From assembly GCA_900291925.1 (NCBI GenBank), contig UWYS01000004.1:124001-188000 (forward strand): a stretch of 64,000 bases of DNA, read 5' to 3'. Position 1 is the stretch's first letter. Each line of letters begins with the position of its first letter. The notes beneath the pieces were generated by a model. That model saw only the letters and a list, made by a program, of their open reading frames with translations. It was not told the DNA's origin and did no database searches. Origin of the DNA: Thecaphora thlaspeos (Eukaryota; Basidiomycota; Ustilaginomycetes; Urocystidales; Glomosporiaceae). Positions 23,967 to 35,829 of this stretch are shown piece by piece. A program made the position numbers and the translations under genes.

Positions 23967-24020
23967 AGGAGGGGTGTATGCGAGCGGTGATTGTCCCAAG
24001 GGAGGGCGGTGGTAGCGGTG

Positions 24021-24050
24021 AGGAGAGGAGAGGAGAGGAGAGGAGAGGAG
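24021..24050. repeat. (AGGAG)6 repeat in a divergent promoter
   Basis: Six perfect AGGAG units lie in the 480-bp region between the small mitochondrial protein gene (minus) and the FAM32A-like gene (plus). The whole gap 23967-24445 probably serves as a bidirectional promoter. Confidence 0.8.
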
Positions 24051-24445
24051 CGCGAGGTCGAGTGGCGAAAGAGGAAGGGGCAGAGAGAGGGCAGGCTGTG
24101 TGAGGCGGGCAGCACGTGCCTTCTGTCCCTTTGCGGCGAGCATCCTTGTCTCCCACCAGGCCGTCCCCGCGGCTCTCTGCGCCTCGGTCTCTCTCGTGCG
24201 AATGCAGCAGCAGCAGCATCTGCACACCTCTGGCGCCCCCCCGTCTTTCTGCAACGCTCGCCCTCCACCTCGGCCTCTTTGCTCTCCTCGCACAACTCGC
24301 GCCTACCGTCATCCCACCCACCATCACCACCAGACACCCGCGACCTTAACACCACCACTTGCATCGCAGCTCAACATCATCCCGGGCCGTCCACGCCTGC
24401 GGTCTACGCCTGCGGTCTACGCCTGTGCGCGACCACGCAGCAACC

Positions 24446-25088
24446 ATGTCGTCGTCGTCGTCATCGGCCTACTCCTACCGGCCCGGCGGATCGCTCAGGT
24501 TCAAGGGCTCCACCGGTGACGACAAGAAGGACAAGAAACAGTGAGTTGGCTGGCCCAAGGCAGTGCGCAACAACGCCCTCGCCACCAAGCTGATGACGTT
24601 CTACGTCCTTTCTCCACACAGGAGAAGGAAGTCGAAGTCGTCCACGTCGAGCGATCTCAAAAAGTCGAGCGGCAGCGGCAGTGGCAGCGGCGCCAGCCAA
24701 GCCCGCCATCCCGAAGACGACAAAGGCTCCATCGAGGCCAAGCTAATGGCCCAGATCGAGGAAAAGGAGGCAGAGATTGTTGCCTCTGGCCGCAAGCAGA
24801 CCGAGGCAGAGAAGAAGTTCGACGAGATGCGAAAGAAGAGGGTGAGCAGGGCGTCGTCGACGTCGGGCGACCGGCCCCTCTCGGAAGGTGGCGCGCGTGC
24901 AATTGCCAGCATCAGGTGAGGCTGACGCCATGCCGTCGTCGACCCTCCTCTGATTCTACCACTCGCAGATGCACGACCGTATCCGCCAGGAGGCTAAGCT
25001 GTCTCACAAGGAAAAGGTCGACGCGTTCAACGAGTACCTTGCCTCGCTCTCCGAGCACCACGACATCCCCAAGGTGGGACCGGGCTAA
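24446..25088 (+). CDS. FAM32A: FAM32A-like nuclear protein (DUF1754)
   Basis: Three exons, 24446-24540, 24622-24841 and 24969-25088, 144 aa. Introns of 81 and 127 nt have donors GTGAGT and GTGAGC. The layout matches FAM32A: GSLRFKG near the N-terminus, a Lys/Ser-rich linker, [14 protein letters not shown], then [20 protein letters not shown] and the closing [12 protein letters not shown]. Human FAM32A is a spliceosome C*-complex factor that stabilises 3' splice-site docking, so a role in pre-mRNA splicing is likely by homology. The length is close to the human protein (112 aa) plus a serine-rich insert. The start codon is set by the conserved GSLRFKG segment. Confidence 0.85.
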
Positions 25089-25613
25089 CAGCGGCCTCGC
25101 CAAGTCCATCGTCCCGTCGCCCATCGCTTGTCGTGTCTCTCCCTTTGTGTCGCCCGTCGGCGATGCTGCATGCTCTACGAAATGGCATCTACCGATTCAG
25201 CGCAGGCCGAGAGGCTGTTGCCGTGTTGTCGCTGCCATGGTGCGAGCGAGGAGTGCCGGCTGAGGCCAGGGGAGCATTGGGATTCTTGATTCTCACTGCG
25301 ACTCTTCGGAGGCCGGCAGCGAGGCGGAGGACTCAGCAGTGTGGTCCTTTGAGACGGAATGCGGCTCCCGATGGAGTCGCGCTAGCGGCACCCCGATTAG
25401 CTCATCGGGGCGTTGAAGAAGAAAACGACTGAGAAAAGTGGAGGAGGACACGGGCCTCTCAGCCTCGTCAGCTCGTCTCGGTCCGACCTCGACTCACTGC
25501 TCGCAGCGCATCCCCAACCTCTCCCACTCACCCACTCACCCACTCACCCTCTCACTCGCCCTCCCACCCTCTGCCTCTCCCTAGCATCCCCCCAAACCCA
25601 ACGCATCGCCGCC
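25089..25613. promoter_or_regulatory. Intergenic region upstream of the DUF4202 gene
   Basis: No gene is seen. The last 100 bases form a C-rich leader with CCCACTCA repeated three times near 25525-25550, a likely core promoter or 5' UTR element. Confidence 0.4.
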
Positions 25614-26451
25614 ATGTCGAATCCGATCGACGTGGCTCGCCACCTGGTGGACGAATCGCACAAGCGCGACCCTGCCTACCTCTCCCGCAACGCTGCCACC
25701 GCCTCTTCAGACGATGTCGCCCCACAGCAGGCAAAGAAGGATGAGCTCGCCTATGCCGATGCCATGGAGCAATGGACGTACCGTCTCCTCTCTTCGATCA
25801 AAGGCACCGACCGCTTCAACGCCCTTGTCTCGCAGATCTTCCCGTCCCAGACGCACGATGCGCGCAAGAAGGTTCAAGACCTGCTCGTCCTCGCATCGAG
25901 GTGCCAGCATCTCGAGCGCTTCCTCACGCCGCGCACCGGCTACCCTGACGGCAAGGCTGGCTATCTCAGATGGAGGAGGGATCTCTACGTAATCCAGGCT
26001 GGTAGGGCCAAACAGCTCCTGCTACAGGCCGGTGTCGAGCAGAGCGAGGCGGACTGGGTCAGGAGGTGGGTCAGCAAGGCTGACCTCAGGCCGGGCAAGG
26101 AAGAGGGCGACGTCGGGACACAGGTGAGCAGCGGCCCTCTTCTCTCTCCCGGAATGTGGACAACGCGGGCATGGCCCTGACGCACCTTGTTCATCACTGC
26201 GCTTCGTACCAACGCCTTAGCTGCTCGAGGACGCCGCCGTTCTCGTCTTCCTCGAGCACGAGCTCTCCCTCTTTGCCGCCCAGCACGGCGACTACACCGA
26301 GCAGAAGTTGATCGACATCATCACAAAGACTTGGAGGAAGCTCTCGCCGCTGGGCAGGGCGGAGGCTCTGAGCTTGAGCATGCCCAAGGGTCTGGATATC
26401 CTGATCAAGAAGGCCATTGCACCGCTCGAGAATGAGACGGCTGAAGGGTGA
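25614..26451 (+). CDS. DUF4202-domain protein
   Basis: Two exons, 25614-26123 and 26221-26451, with a 97-nt phase-0 intron (GTGAGC donor, TTAG acceptor); 246 aa. The frame contains the features of DUF4202: LLVLASRCQHLERFLTPR, YPDGKAGYLRWRRDLY, and after the intron LLEDAAVLVFLEHELSLF and KLIDIITKTWRKLSPLGR. The paired His/Glu positions (RCQH, EHE) suggest a metal-dependent HD-like fold, which is inference. Fungal and bacterial members are uncharacterised and sometimes named after glutamyl-tRNA synthetases by old annotation. The length fits the family. Confidence 0.85.
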
Positions 26452-26834
26452 GCAGGCCGCGTCGATACCCCTGGCTACCACTGCCTCCATCTTTGTCCCG
26501 CCTAGCGTAGCGCTGGTTCGGGCTCGCAGGTCTGTTCCTTGCCCTTTCCTTAGCGCACTCGGAAAGGCCGCCTTCTCAATGGAAGCCGCATACCATGGCC
26601 GTGCAAAGCCACGCATGTGGGGCTGCGTACGCATCTCGATCCTGATATCCCTCGCCATCCGCGCGTTTTGTTTCCTTCTCCGCTCTTGGACTCTACGACA
26701 GCGACACTGCTCCTGATGCCTCCGCCTCCGGTTCCATCGCTGCCGCCCCTTCGAGCCAAAAGAAGCAGGTCTCCTCCTCGGCCCCCTACGCCCAGCGGGC
26801 TCTTCGACCCAAGACAGCCGCCGAAGCCGAGGCA

Positions 26835-28177
26835 ATGCTAGCCGCTCGCTCCTCCTCCGCCGACGCTCCGATCGACCCCTGCGAACCTACCTTTTTCGGT
26901 GCGCGCCTGTTGAAAGACGTGACCGACAACGATGCCGTCTGGGCGCACAACGCATGGGACCACGTCACGCCACCGCCGGAACACCTCGAGATGGTCGAGA
27001 GCTTGCTTGCCAAGCAGGCCGAGACGAAGCTGACGCTCCAGGAGCAGCAGGAGTACCACGACAAGCCGGCGTCGTACTGGGATACCTTCTACAGCGCCCA
27101 CGAGAACAGGTTCTTCAAGGATAGGAAGTGGTTGCATCTCGAGTTCCCCGAGCTGGTCGAGGCGACGCTCGAAGGGGTGAGTGGCCATTGCTGGCGGTCT
27201 CGTCCTGCGTCTCCGTTGTATAGAGGAAGGCCATGCCCACTGATGACTCACGAGACTCGTTCCGACCGCACCGAACGACGCAGGCGGCACCCACGACGAT
27301 CCTCGAAGTGGGCTGCGGAGCAGGCAACACCGTGTTCCCCCTTCTCGAGATGAACCGCAACCCTCACCTGACCATCCACGCCTGCGACTACTCCTCTGAA
27401 GCGGTATCGATCGTTCGGTCCAACGCTCTCTGCTCTTCCCCGCCGAGCGGAGCGACGTGTCACGCCAACGTGTGGGACCTCTCATCCTCGTCGTCGTGCG
27501 ACGCTCCCAACCTACCTCCGCAGGTCGAAGAGGGAAGCGTGGACATTGCCGTTCTCATCTTTGTCTTTTCCGCCCTTCATCCGAGGGAGTGGAAGCAGGC
27601 CGTGCGAAACATCCAAGCCTTCTTGAAGCCCAAGACGGGTTTGGTCCTGTTGAGGGATTATGGAAGACACGATTTACCTCAGCTCAGGTTCAAGAAGAGG
27701 AGGATGTTGGAGGATAACTTTTACCGTGAGTTGCCCCGCCCCATCCCCGCGAGCGTCTCTTCTCCCTCCGAGAAACCAACTTACAAGGTTTTGACTTGGT
27801 CCATTTTGTACCCTTCTACGACGTCGGGGGGGGGGGACAACACCACCACCACCACAGTGCGCGGTGATGGTACACGAGTGTACTTCTTCACGCCAGAAGA
27901 GCTCATCTCCATCTTTGACGCCACCCCTCCTCCTCCCGAACGAGGTGTCGAAGTGTTGCTCCCTGATCCCACCACCGAACAAGCCATCGTCGAAGAGACC
28001 ATCGATCCTACATCCGCACCAACGTCGAACAAAGTCGAGCAGGAGAAACGAGACGACGAGGACAAGACATTCGAGACGGTTCAAATGACGATCGATAGAC
28101 GTCTCCTCGTCAACAGGAAGGAGAGAAAGAGAATGTATAGGGTCTGGATGCAGGCCAAGTTTCGCTTTCGGGAGTGA
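26835..28177 (+). CDS. TRM140: tRNA N(3)-methylcytidine methyltransferase, METTL2/Trm140 type
   Basis: Exons 26835-27176, 27284-27725 and 27858-28177 give 367 aa. The N-terminal signature is FGARLLKDVTDNDAVWAHNAWDHV and YWDTFYSAHENRFFKDRKWL. The SAM-binding motif LEVGCGAGNTVFPLL opens exon 2. The second join rebuilds DNFYLRGDGTRVYFFTPEEL. The C-terminus with RRLLVNRKERKRMYRVW is typical. These enzymes methylate C32 in the anticodon loop of tRNA-Thr and tRNA-Ser. The second intron (132 nt) is a multiple of three and has no stop, so retention would insert 44 residues. The frame is also open upstream to 26646, and a likely acceptor at 26701 suggests a further 5' exon that I could not place, perhaps a targeting sequence. 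Confidence 0.88.
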
Positions 28178-28444
28178 GCAGCGGTAGCGGTCTTCGGCCT
28201 TTTGTCTATCGGATGCATGAATCCAGCGCCCGCGGACGTACACATACGCAGGGCCATGATGCGCGCTCTAGTACGGTTCCAGGCAATGCAAAGCATCAGC
28301 CTGCCTGCCGCTTCCTTAGCAAGTACGATACTGTTTTGTGAGCAGAACGGAACCGGAAGGTGGCGACACGACAAGGACAAGCAAGGAAGCCGGCGCGAAG
28401 AGAGGTAGGGACGCGCCCCGCAGACGACAGCAGCGACCAGGAAT

Positions 28445-29903
28445 CTAGTCGTCCGAATCATCGCTCATGAACTCGTCATCGTCCTCGTAGACGGCCAGGT
28501 CCTCGAAGGCGACCTTGTACCTGAGGATGCCGCCGATGCCACCAAAGCCCTTGCAGAACTGCATGCCCTCTTGTGATCGGTCCGTGACGAATTCGAGGTT
28601 GGTGCCGAACGTGCGGTAGTTTTCCGCGAGCCACTCGAGCAGCGGCATGGGCTCCTCGACCTGCTCCATGGCCTCGCCCGTCGCCCGGTCCTGGAAGTGC
28701 GTCTTGTCCTTCTCCTGCTCCTTTGTGAGCATGAGGACGTTTTGGTTTCCCTCGCTGTCCTTGAGCACGTAGCGCATCACCTCGAGGTTCTCCCAGACGA
28801 TGAGCGTCTCGACCGCGCCCATCTCGAGCGCCTTGAACGTGTCATCGAGGCCGAAGCAGTACTTGCCCGTCTCGAGCGAGATCTCGTCAAAGTACTTCTG
28901 AATGAGCTTCTTCTCCTGGACGAACTTGACGTTGGCGAGCGACTCTGCCGAGAGCTCGATGGCCTGGTTGAAGCCGTTCTCACCGCCGTAAGAGACGTCG
29001 ACGGTGCGGATAATCTTGGGTGCCAACCGGAAGTCGAACATGTCCGACTGTCCCAGCTCCGTCTTGAAGTCGGCCGAGCCCGCCAGCACGAGGCCGACGC
29101 AGTTGCACTTGTTATCTGTGATGAAGTGCGTCGTCGACATCTCGGCCACTTTGCGCACATAGTTGTGGCGTGCCTCCTCTCGCAGACGGGCGAAACGCAG
29201 CGCCGACTGACCACCACGTCCTGCGCGGGGGGGGGGGCGATGGCAAGGGAGTCATTGTTGAACGGGGGGGCCAGGAAAGGGGTCAGCAGCGTGTCCAAGG
29301 AAACAAAGCCGCGGAGGTCTAGCAATGGAATTGACGATGCCTGAACCGGCGCCACTCACCGTGCTTCTTAGGGAGATCGACCGAGAACTTCTGGAGCACT
29401 GTTCTTGTGTTGCCCGAAAGGGTGCCAAAGAGGGCGCCGTTGCCGTCCATGATGATGAAGCCAAACTTGGAGTCGGCCTCGAGGAGCTCGCTGAGCGCTT
29501 CTGTGTGGAATTTGTTGTCGCAGAGGTAGAGCGATGTGTTGATGGCCTTGAAGGGCTCAAAAGAGAAGTTGACCTTCTTCTCCTTGCCCTCGCCGGTGAG
29601 AATGGTGCCGCAGTAGACGACGAGGCCGTTGTCGGGGACGCGGTTGTACATCTTGAGCCTCTGCTGTGTCGAGGTGATGGCCGAGAGGACCGAGAGACGG
29701 TTGACGCGCGACTTGATGTTGGACGCGGTGCCGTACTCCTGGGTGAGCATGTTTGTGGCCTGGGAGACCTGGGAGCGCGGCGGGAGGATGAGCGAGATCA
29801 TCGAAGTGCCTGCGCCGCGAGCGGCATCGAGCTGCTTGACGAGCTTCTTGACCTTCCATATCTGGATGTTGGCGTCTGCCGCGGCTTCTGCTGCGGTAGC
29901 CAT
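28445..29903 (-). CDS. SUP45: Eukaryotic translation release factor 1 (eRF1)
   Basis: Two exons, 29903-29360 and 29220-28445, with a 139-nt GTGAGT intron; 439 aa, the normal length. Functional motifs are intact: NIKS at 62-65 and YLCDNKF at 126-132 read stop codons, and GGQ at 184-186 triggers peptidyl-tRNA hydrolysis. The intron splits the codon for Gly182, so GGQ is coded by the first bases of exon 2. The C-terminal domain that binds eRF3 ends in an acidic tail ([13 protein letters not shown]). The acceptor is preceded by an 11-base C tract on the coding strand. It shares a divergent promoter with PEX1. Confidence 0.96.
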
Positions 29904-30677
29904 GGTGGCAAGCGGCGGTGGCTGTGGTGGAGAGCTAGTGGGGTCGAAGTCGGGGAGCGGGAGAGCGGTAGGGTGCGTGGAGAGAGAGGGGTGGTGGGAG
30001 AGCTCGAGGCGTTGGGTTGGATGTCGAGGTGAAAGTCGACCTCTCCAGCTGCCTGCGCCACGCCACACCACGCCACAGCGCTCCTCGCCACTCGGCCGGA
30101 ACGCCTTCAAAGGCGCGAGGCGTTCCCATTCAAGATTTCCAAGATACAAATGGTGAGCTGATTAACGTATTGCATTTCAAAGGGTGCCCTTCTTTCTTGC
30201 TGCTCAGCTCGTTGAAATCGAAAATATTTGCCAGAGCCCGCCAGCGCGCAGGCCTCGCGCCTCACGCCTGTGATCGGCTAGGCCACCAGGGCAGAAGCTA
30301 CTGCTGTGACGTACAGATACGGTAGCACGGCGCGCTCCGACTTCCGAGTTAAGTGATTATTCAGCGTCGCGTTCAATTTGCGCCCTGTGGACGCGTCACA
30401 AGTCGTGCGAGAGCGTCGGTGCCGGCCGGGCGCGCGTTGAAAGGTGCGAAGCCGGCTGGCTCTATGGCTCGGCAAGGTTGCTGCCGGGCCGGTGGGCAGC
30501 TCTCCGTCATACCAACCACGCTTCGTCCTTCTCTCTTCCTTCCTCGCCCCGCCCTCTCCTCTCCGTCCATCGCTTCAATCCACCGCTTTCCTTCATCCTG
30601 CAAACAGAGTCTCTTTGCCTCGACTCCCACCAAATCCAGACGCTTGTCGCTTTCGTCCCACCCCGCCTCCAGCATCC
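29904..30677. promoter_or_regulatory. Divergent promoter region of SUP45 and PEX1
   Basis: The 774-bp gap lies between two divergent starts. It contains a short CCACACCACGCCACAG stretch near 30060 and pyrimidine-rich leaders at both ends. No further gene is seen. Confidence 0.45.
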
Positions 30678-33600
30678 ATGAGCAGACCCAAGCTCAAACC
30701 GTGCTCCGCAAAGGCCACCCTGGTCCGCGTCCAGTTCGACCCTACCCTCAAGTCATCGCTCGTACACCTCCCCGTCTGTCTATATGCGCCCCTCGTAGAT
30801 CGCCATGTGTCGCCCCAGTCTCTCGTTGTAGAGATCGACCCGCACAATGATGACACCACCTCGTCCTCGTCCTTTCCGGGCGGTGCATTGCAGCATCGAC
30901 AGCCTTACTACGCCGGATGGACAGGCATGAGCGCTGCGCCCCTCACCGGCGCCTCCTCGTTCGGCTCAGCCTCGCACTCGTCCTCTGCTTCCATCTCCGA
31001 CGTCATCTCCATCTCGCCTTCGCTCGCCGCATCCTTTCGCCCGCCGCTGGCCGAAGGCGCAGTCGCCTCGGTCCGCCTCCTTCGCTCCCCGCCCCTCCCT
31101 ACCGCAGGAAAGATCGAAGTGACGCCTCTTACCCCAGACGACTGGGAGATCCTCAGCATCCATGCAGAAGAGGTAGAGACTAACATGCTCGGCCAGGTCC
31201 GAGCGGCCAGGAGCGGCCAGGTGATTGGCGTACACGTCGGCAGGGCAGGTAAGACGGTCGTTCGTTTCCGCGTCGATGCCACAACGCCGCCTACTTCGGC
31301 CGCATCGGAATCCACTGCCTCTGTCGTAGACGACTCCGATCATGCAGAAGCCTCGACCGACATCGCTGTCCGCCTCTCGACCGATTCCGAAGTCATCATC
31401 GCGCCGCGGCTCCGAGCCAAGGTCGAGGATCCAGCAGCAGAGGAGCGCCACGACCTCAACGCCGGCCGGACGGCCGCAAAGACCAACCATGGCCCGGCAA
31501 AGGACCACACGGAGCGGCGCGAGGCGATCTCCAAGCTGCTGTGGAGGGTGCTTCCCGATCGCTTCGCCCGGCTTCCGGCCTCGGAAGACTGGCTGCGGAA
31601 TGCGGTCTTCCTGCCCCCCGACGGCTACCCTTCTTCTTCCGTTCCCAGCTTCTGGGAGATGGAAGAGCTCTTTGCAAAAGGCAGGATTTCCATCACAAAG
31701 GTCTCCTGCCCCAGCAGCAACGGGACAAAGGCCAGCAGCAGCGAGGCCCAGCCGAATGCCAGCGTCGCGCGCGCTGACGGCCACGACGGCCAGGAGGGCA
31801 ATGAAGCCCGTCCGGCGAGCCGGGATTTGCCCGCTAGACCGACGGCCAGCGCCTTCTACGTATCCGGCCAGGGCTACCTTCGTACGGGCGGTTCCAAGGA
31901 AGCGGGGGCGGCATGGCCGGAACGGCACGTCCTAGTCGGCCCGGTGCTGCGGCAGCAGCTCGGCCTCGAGGATTACGATCTGGTCCGCTTCACCTCCGCC
32001 CCGCCCGGCTCGGCCGTGCGGAACGTTAGCGGCGCAAACGGCACCGTGAACGGCGAGCTAGAATCCTCTGACGGCAAGAGTGCCACGCCAGATTCGACTC
32101 AGACGCTGGCTGGCGTCGATGCGATTCTCTCCACGTGCCTTGACACGGTCTCGGGGACGCTGCGGTCGCGAAGGCTGCACGCTGCCGCGTCCGGATCGAC
32201 CAAGCCGTTTGCCGGCTCCAGCGGCCTGCTGCTGACTGGCGGTCCAGGGTCGGGCAAGACGGCGGTAGCCGAGGAGCTCGCCTCGCGGCTCTCGTCCGAC
32301 CTGGGCCTACGGATGTCGACATCGCGCTTCGACTGTTCGCCCTTTTCCGAGGAGCGGGTGCCCGTCCTGCGCGCCAAGTTCTTCGAGTGGCTCAACGAGG
32401 CCGCCTGGAAAGCGCCCGGCCTGCTGGTCCTCGACAACATCGACCGTATCATCCCGGCCGAGCTTGAGCACGTCGACTCGCAGCGCTCGAGGCAGCTAGC
32501 CGAGGCTTTTGTGGCGCGAATGCGCGACTGCGTCAAGGACTACGAGGTCTTTGTTGTGGCGACGGCGCAAAGCACCACGGGGGTCCACTCGTTGCTCAGC
32601 TCGAGCCACCTGTGGATCGACAATGTTCAGCTCAAGCCGCCGAGCAAGGAGGGCAGGCGCGAGATTCTTGCCCACCTCGTCCGCCAAAAGACCTCTCGCG
32701 AGTCGTCCGTGGGCCAGCAGCAGGCGCTGGAGGAGTCGGAGGGAGACCTCAACCTCGTCACGCTCGCCACGCAGACCGAGGGGTACCTCCCTGCCGACCT
32801 CAAGGACCTCGTCGAGCGAGCCGTCCATCAGTCTGCGATCCGCGCTGCATCAGAAGGAGGAGACGGGAATAGCGCCGCCGTTGCTGCATCGACGATGCCA
32901 GGCTCCCTTGCAAACGGCGACGCCACCGGCGCAGCACTCGCCAACGCCATCGCCGCGGCCCCGGCTGCGCCCACCTTCCAGCTGACGATGTCCGACTTTG
33001 TCAAGGCGCAGGACGGCTTCACCCCTCTCTCGCTGCGCGATGTCAAGCTGGAGAAGTCCAGCGTCGCCTGGTCGGATATCGGCGGGCTGGTGGAAACGCG
33101 TCGGGTCCTCCGCGAGACGCTCGAGTGGCCGACCAAGTATGCCGCCATCTTTGCCAGCTGTCCACTCCGGCTGCGCTCCGGCCTGCTCCTCTACGGCTAC
33201 CCGGGATGCGGTAAGACGCTTCTGGCGAGCGCGGTGGCAAAGGAGTGCGGCTTGAACTTTATCAGCGTCAAAGGTCCCGAGATTCTCAACAAGTACATCG
33301 GAGCTTCTGAGAAGTCGGTCAGGGATCTCTTCGACAGGGCACAAGCGGCCAAGCCTTGCGTGCTCTTCTTTGACGAGTTTGATTCGATCGTGCCGAAACG
33401 GTAAGTCTGGGCCCCGCCTGCTGCGCTGAAGAAAGTCCGGCTGGATGCTGACGCCCCTTTCTCTTCGCTCATCCCCTTGTACCCGCCGCGCGACCGCCGC
33501 GCAGAGGCCACGACAGCACCGGCGTGACCGACCGCGTTGTCAACCAGATGCTCACTCAGATGGACGGTGCTGAGGGTCTCGCTGGCGTCTACGTCCTCGC

Positions 33601-34288
33601 CGCCACCTCTCGCCCCGACCTGATCGACTCCGCCCTGTTGCGCCCCGGACGTCTGGACAAGTCGCTCCTTTGCGACATGCCGACGTTTGAGTATCGGGTC
33701 GACATCATAAAGGCCATTGCGACAAAGGTGCATCTGGACCCGACCATCGATCTAGAGAAGTGGGCGGGAAGGACGGAGGGGTACAGCGGCGCGGATCTCC
33801 AGGCGCTGCTCTACAATGCTCACCTCGAGACGATCCACGAGTCGATCAGCGCCGCCACGGCCACGGCTGCGGGAGGAGGAGAGGGGATGGAGAAAGACGG
33901 GAAGAAGGAAGGCGGTAAACCTACGAGATTCATCTCCTTTGGTGGCGGCGGGAGGGCGTCGACAAAGGGCAAGACGATGAGCGGGGCGGAACAACAAGCT
34001 CTCTCTCGCAAACTCGAACTGGTCCTGTCGAACCAACGTCGGAGCAACAGGGTCTCCACCACCACCCCTTCTACCGACTCCTCATCATCCTCGACGACCA
34101 CAAAGAAGAAGGTGCTGGTCACGGATGCCCACCTCGAGACGTCATTGAAGGCGACGAGACGGAGTGTCCCCATCGAAGAGCAGAAGAGGCTCAAGAGCAT
34201 CTACAAGGCTTTCGCCGGGGAGAGGGATGCGCACTTCCCAGATGGAGAGGCGAGCGACCAGGTGGGTGCTAGGAGCAGCCTTATGTAG
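30678..34288 (+). CDS. PEX1: Peroxisomal AAA+ ATPase Pex1
   Basis: Two exons, 30678-33400 and 33505-34288 (intron 104 nt, GTAAGT donor); 1168 aa. The N-terminal domain has the Pex1/p97-like double-psi barrel features ([39 protein letters not shown]). D1 has Walker A GGPGSGKT near residue 520 but a weak Walker B (LLVLDNID). D2 is complete: GYPGCGKT near 840, [13 protein letters not shown] near 895-907, and the arginine-finger region [12 protein letters not shown] weak D1 and active D2 is the known Pex1 pattern. With Pex6, Pex1 extracts ubiquitinated Pex5 from the peroxisome membrane. The frame is open upstream, but 30678 fits the conserved N-terminus best. Confidence 0.95.
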
Positions 34289-35829
34289 ACGGAAGAGGAG
34301 GGAAGGTGTTGCAATGCCAAGTACTACTCTCGAGCTCGAATCATCCTTGTCGGGAGAGGTGTCGTCGAAGCATTCTCGCAACGACGGGAAACAAACACAT
34401 GCCTCGGCATCTGAGCGGTCTCTCCCGCGGTGTGCGGCTCTGCTGCACCTTGCTTGATGGTTGGTTGCGTATATGCTGATGCTCCGCAGCATTCTCGGTG
34501 CAGAGGGAGGCCAAGGTTAGGGTTGTGAAAGGAGGTCATTGGCTAGATCGACACCACCGCCTGTTGTATGAACAGTAAAATCGCTCGGACGGATCGGGCC
34601 GATCGATAAGAAGCAGCCCGGCCTGGCCTCCTGCTGTACTGTATGGGATCGGAAGCTGCCGTGCCGCCGTCACCGTCTTGCCCACGCTTGTCCGTCTGTC
34701 GGCATTCGCAGAGGACCGCTGGACCAGCTGCATTTCCCGGCCTTCCTGCCAGCGCAGCTGCGCAAGGTCCGATGGCTGTTATCGGAGACGAAAGGCGATA
34801 TCGCTCCGGTCGTTCCGCTACCGATCCCTTTGGCAAAGAGGTTCGTCAGTGCGCTTCCAGCCCTGGCATGGACGGAACGGAACGGCGAAATGAGAGAGTT
34901 GGTTCGTTCTTTAGCGCTACCTTGACGACGATGGCATGGAGGAGGGCGGTGGCGAGAAAGGGCCATTCATCTATGAAGCACAAAAACAAAGACGGTCGAG
35001 CGCAGCGGTAAAACAAAAAGTCCCCGATGAGATCACGGCCGCTCGAGCTCGAAACTGCGATGAGATCACCTAATCACCCTCCAAGGGGGGCCCGCGCCGG
35101 GGAGCGGGGCCTCGACGCACGCAAGGGTGACCAGCACGCAGGCCGCGTCGGTGTGCAGAAGGGGGCCAGCGTAGCGACTTCAGCAGAAGCGCAGACATAC
35201 ATCACGTCTTCCCGGTGCCTGTCTGGATGCCCTGGGCCAGGCCTGCTTTTTATTATCACACGCCCACCGAGCGCGCCTCGGCGGCGAGACTTGGGAGCTG
35301 TGTGGCGTGCAGCGACCTGCCTTTCACGAGCATATGTACCCGCCACCTCGAATCGATGCCTTTGCGCTCTTCGGGAACGCCCGTCCTCACGGCGTGTTTG
35401 CATCATTCGCTGGGTCGCCGAGTGCCCCTGGCGATGCACTCCACTGCGGCTGAGTTCGCCCGGTACTGTATCATGGCGGCCATTCCGTGTGAAAGTCGAT
35501 CGGCCGTCCAGCCAACGCTCCGTCGTCTCGAAGCACGGGCCAACGGGAAGAGCGAAACGGTGATACGACGCTATTGTGGCCTTGGCTCGTGATTGCACAG
35601 GAAGAAGGCCTAAGTAGTAGTGCGCGCGCCCGCCGAAGTGCTCTGACTGTATGCCGCCCTCCGTCAGCCCTTCGCGCCCCTTATCAGAGGACGACTTTGG
35701 GCTTCCTTCCGCCCCTTTGGCTTGCCTCTTCGCCACCACCACCACCACCCTACCCACCGCAACCACTAGCTAGATTGCTTCATCGCGTCCCGCGTACTAC
35801 ACCACACCACGCCACCAGTTCACCACATC
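34289..35829. other. Long intergenic region with no gene recognised
   Basis: About 1.5 kb between PEX1 and the perilipin-like gene. Open frames of up to 230 codons exist but their translations are Arg/Ser-rich without domains. The last 100 bases hold a CCACCACCACC run and probably the perilipin-gene promoter. A non-coding RNA cannot be excluded. Confidence 0.4.

Noticed and set aside
35074..35766. 230-codon minus-strand frame between PEX1 and the perilipin gene
   Set aside because: Arg/Gly/Ser-rich with no domain, signal peptide or splice context.
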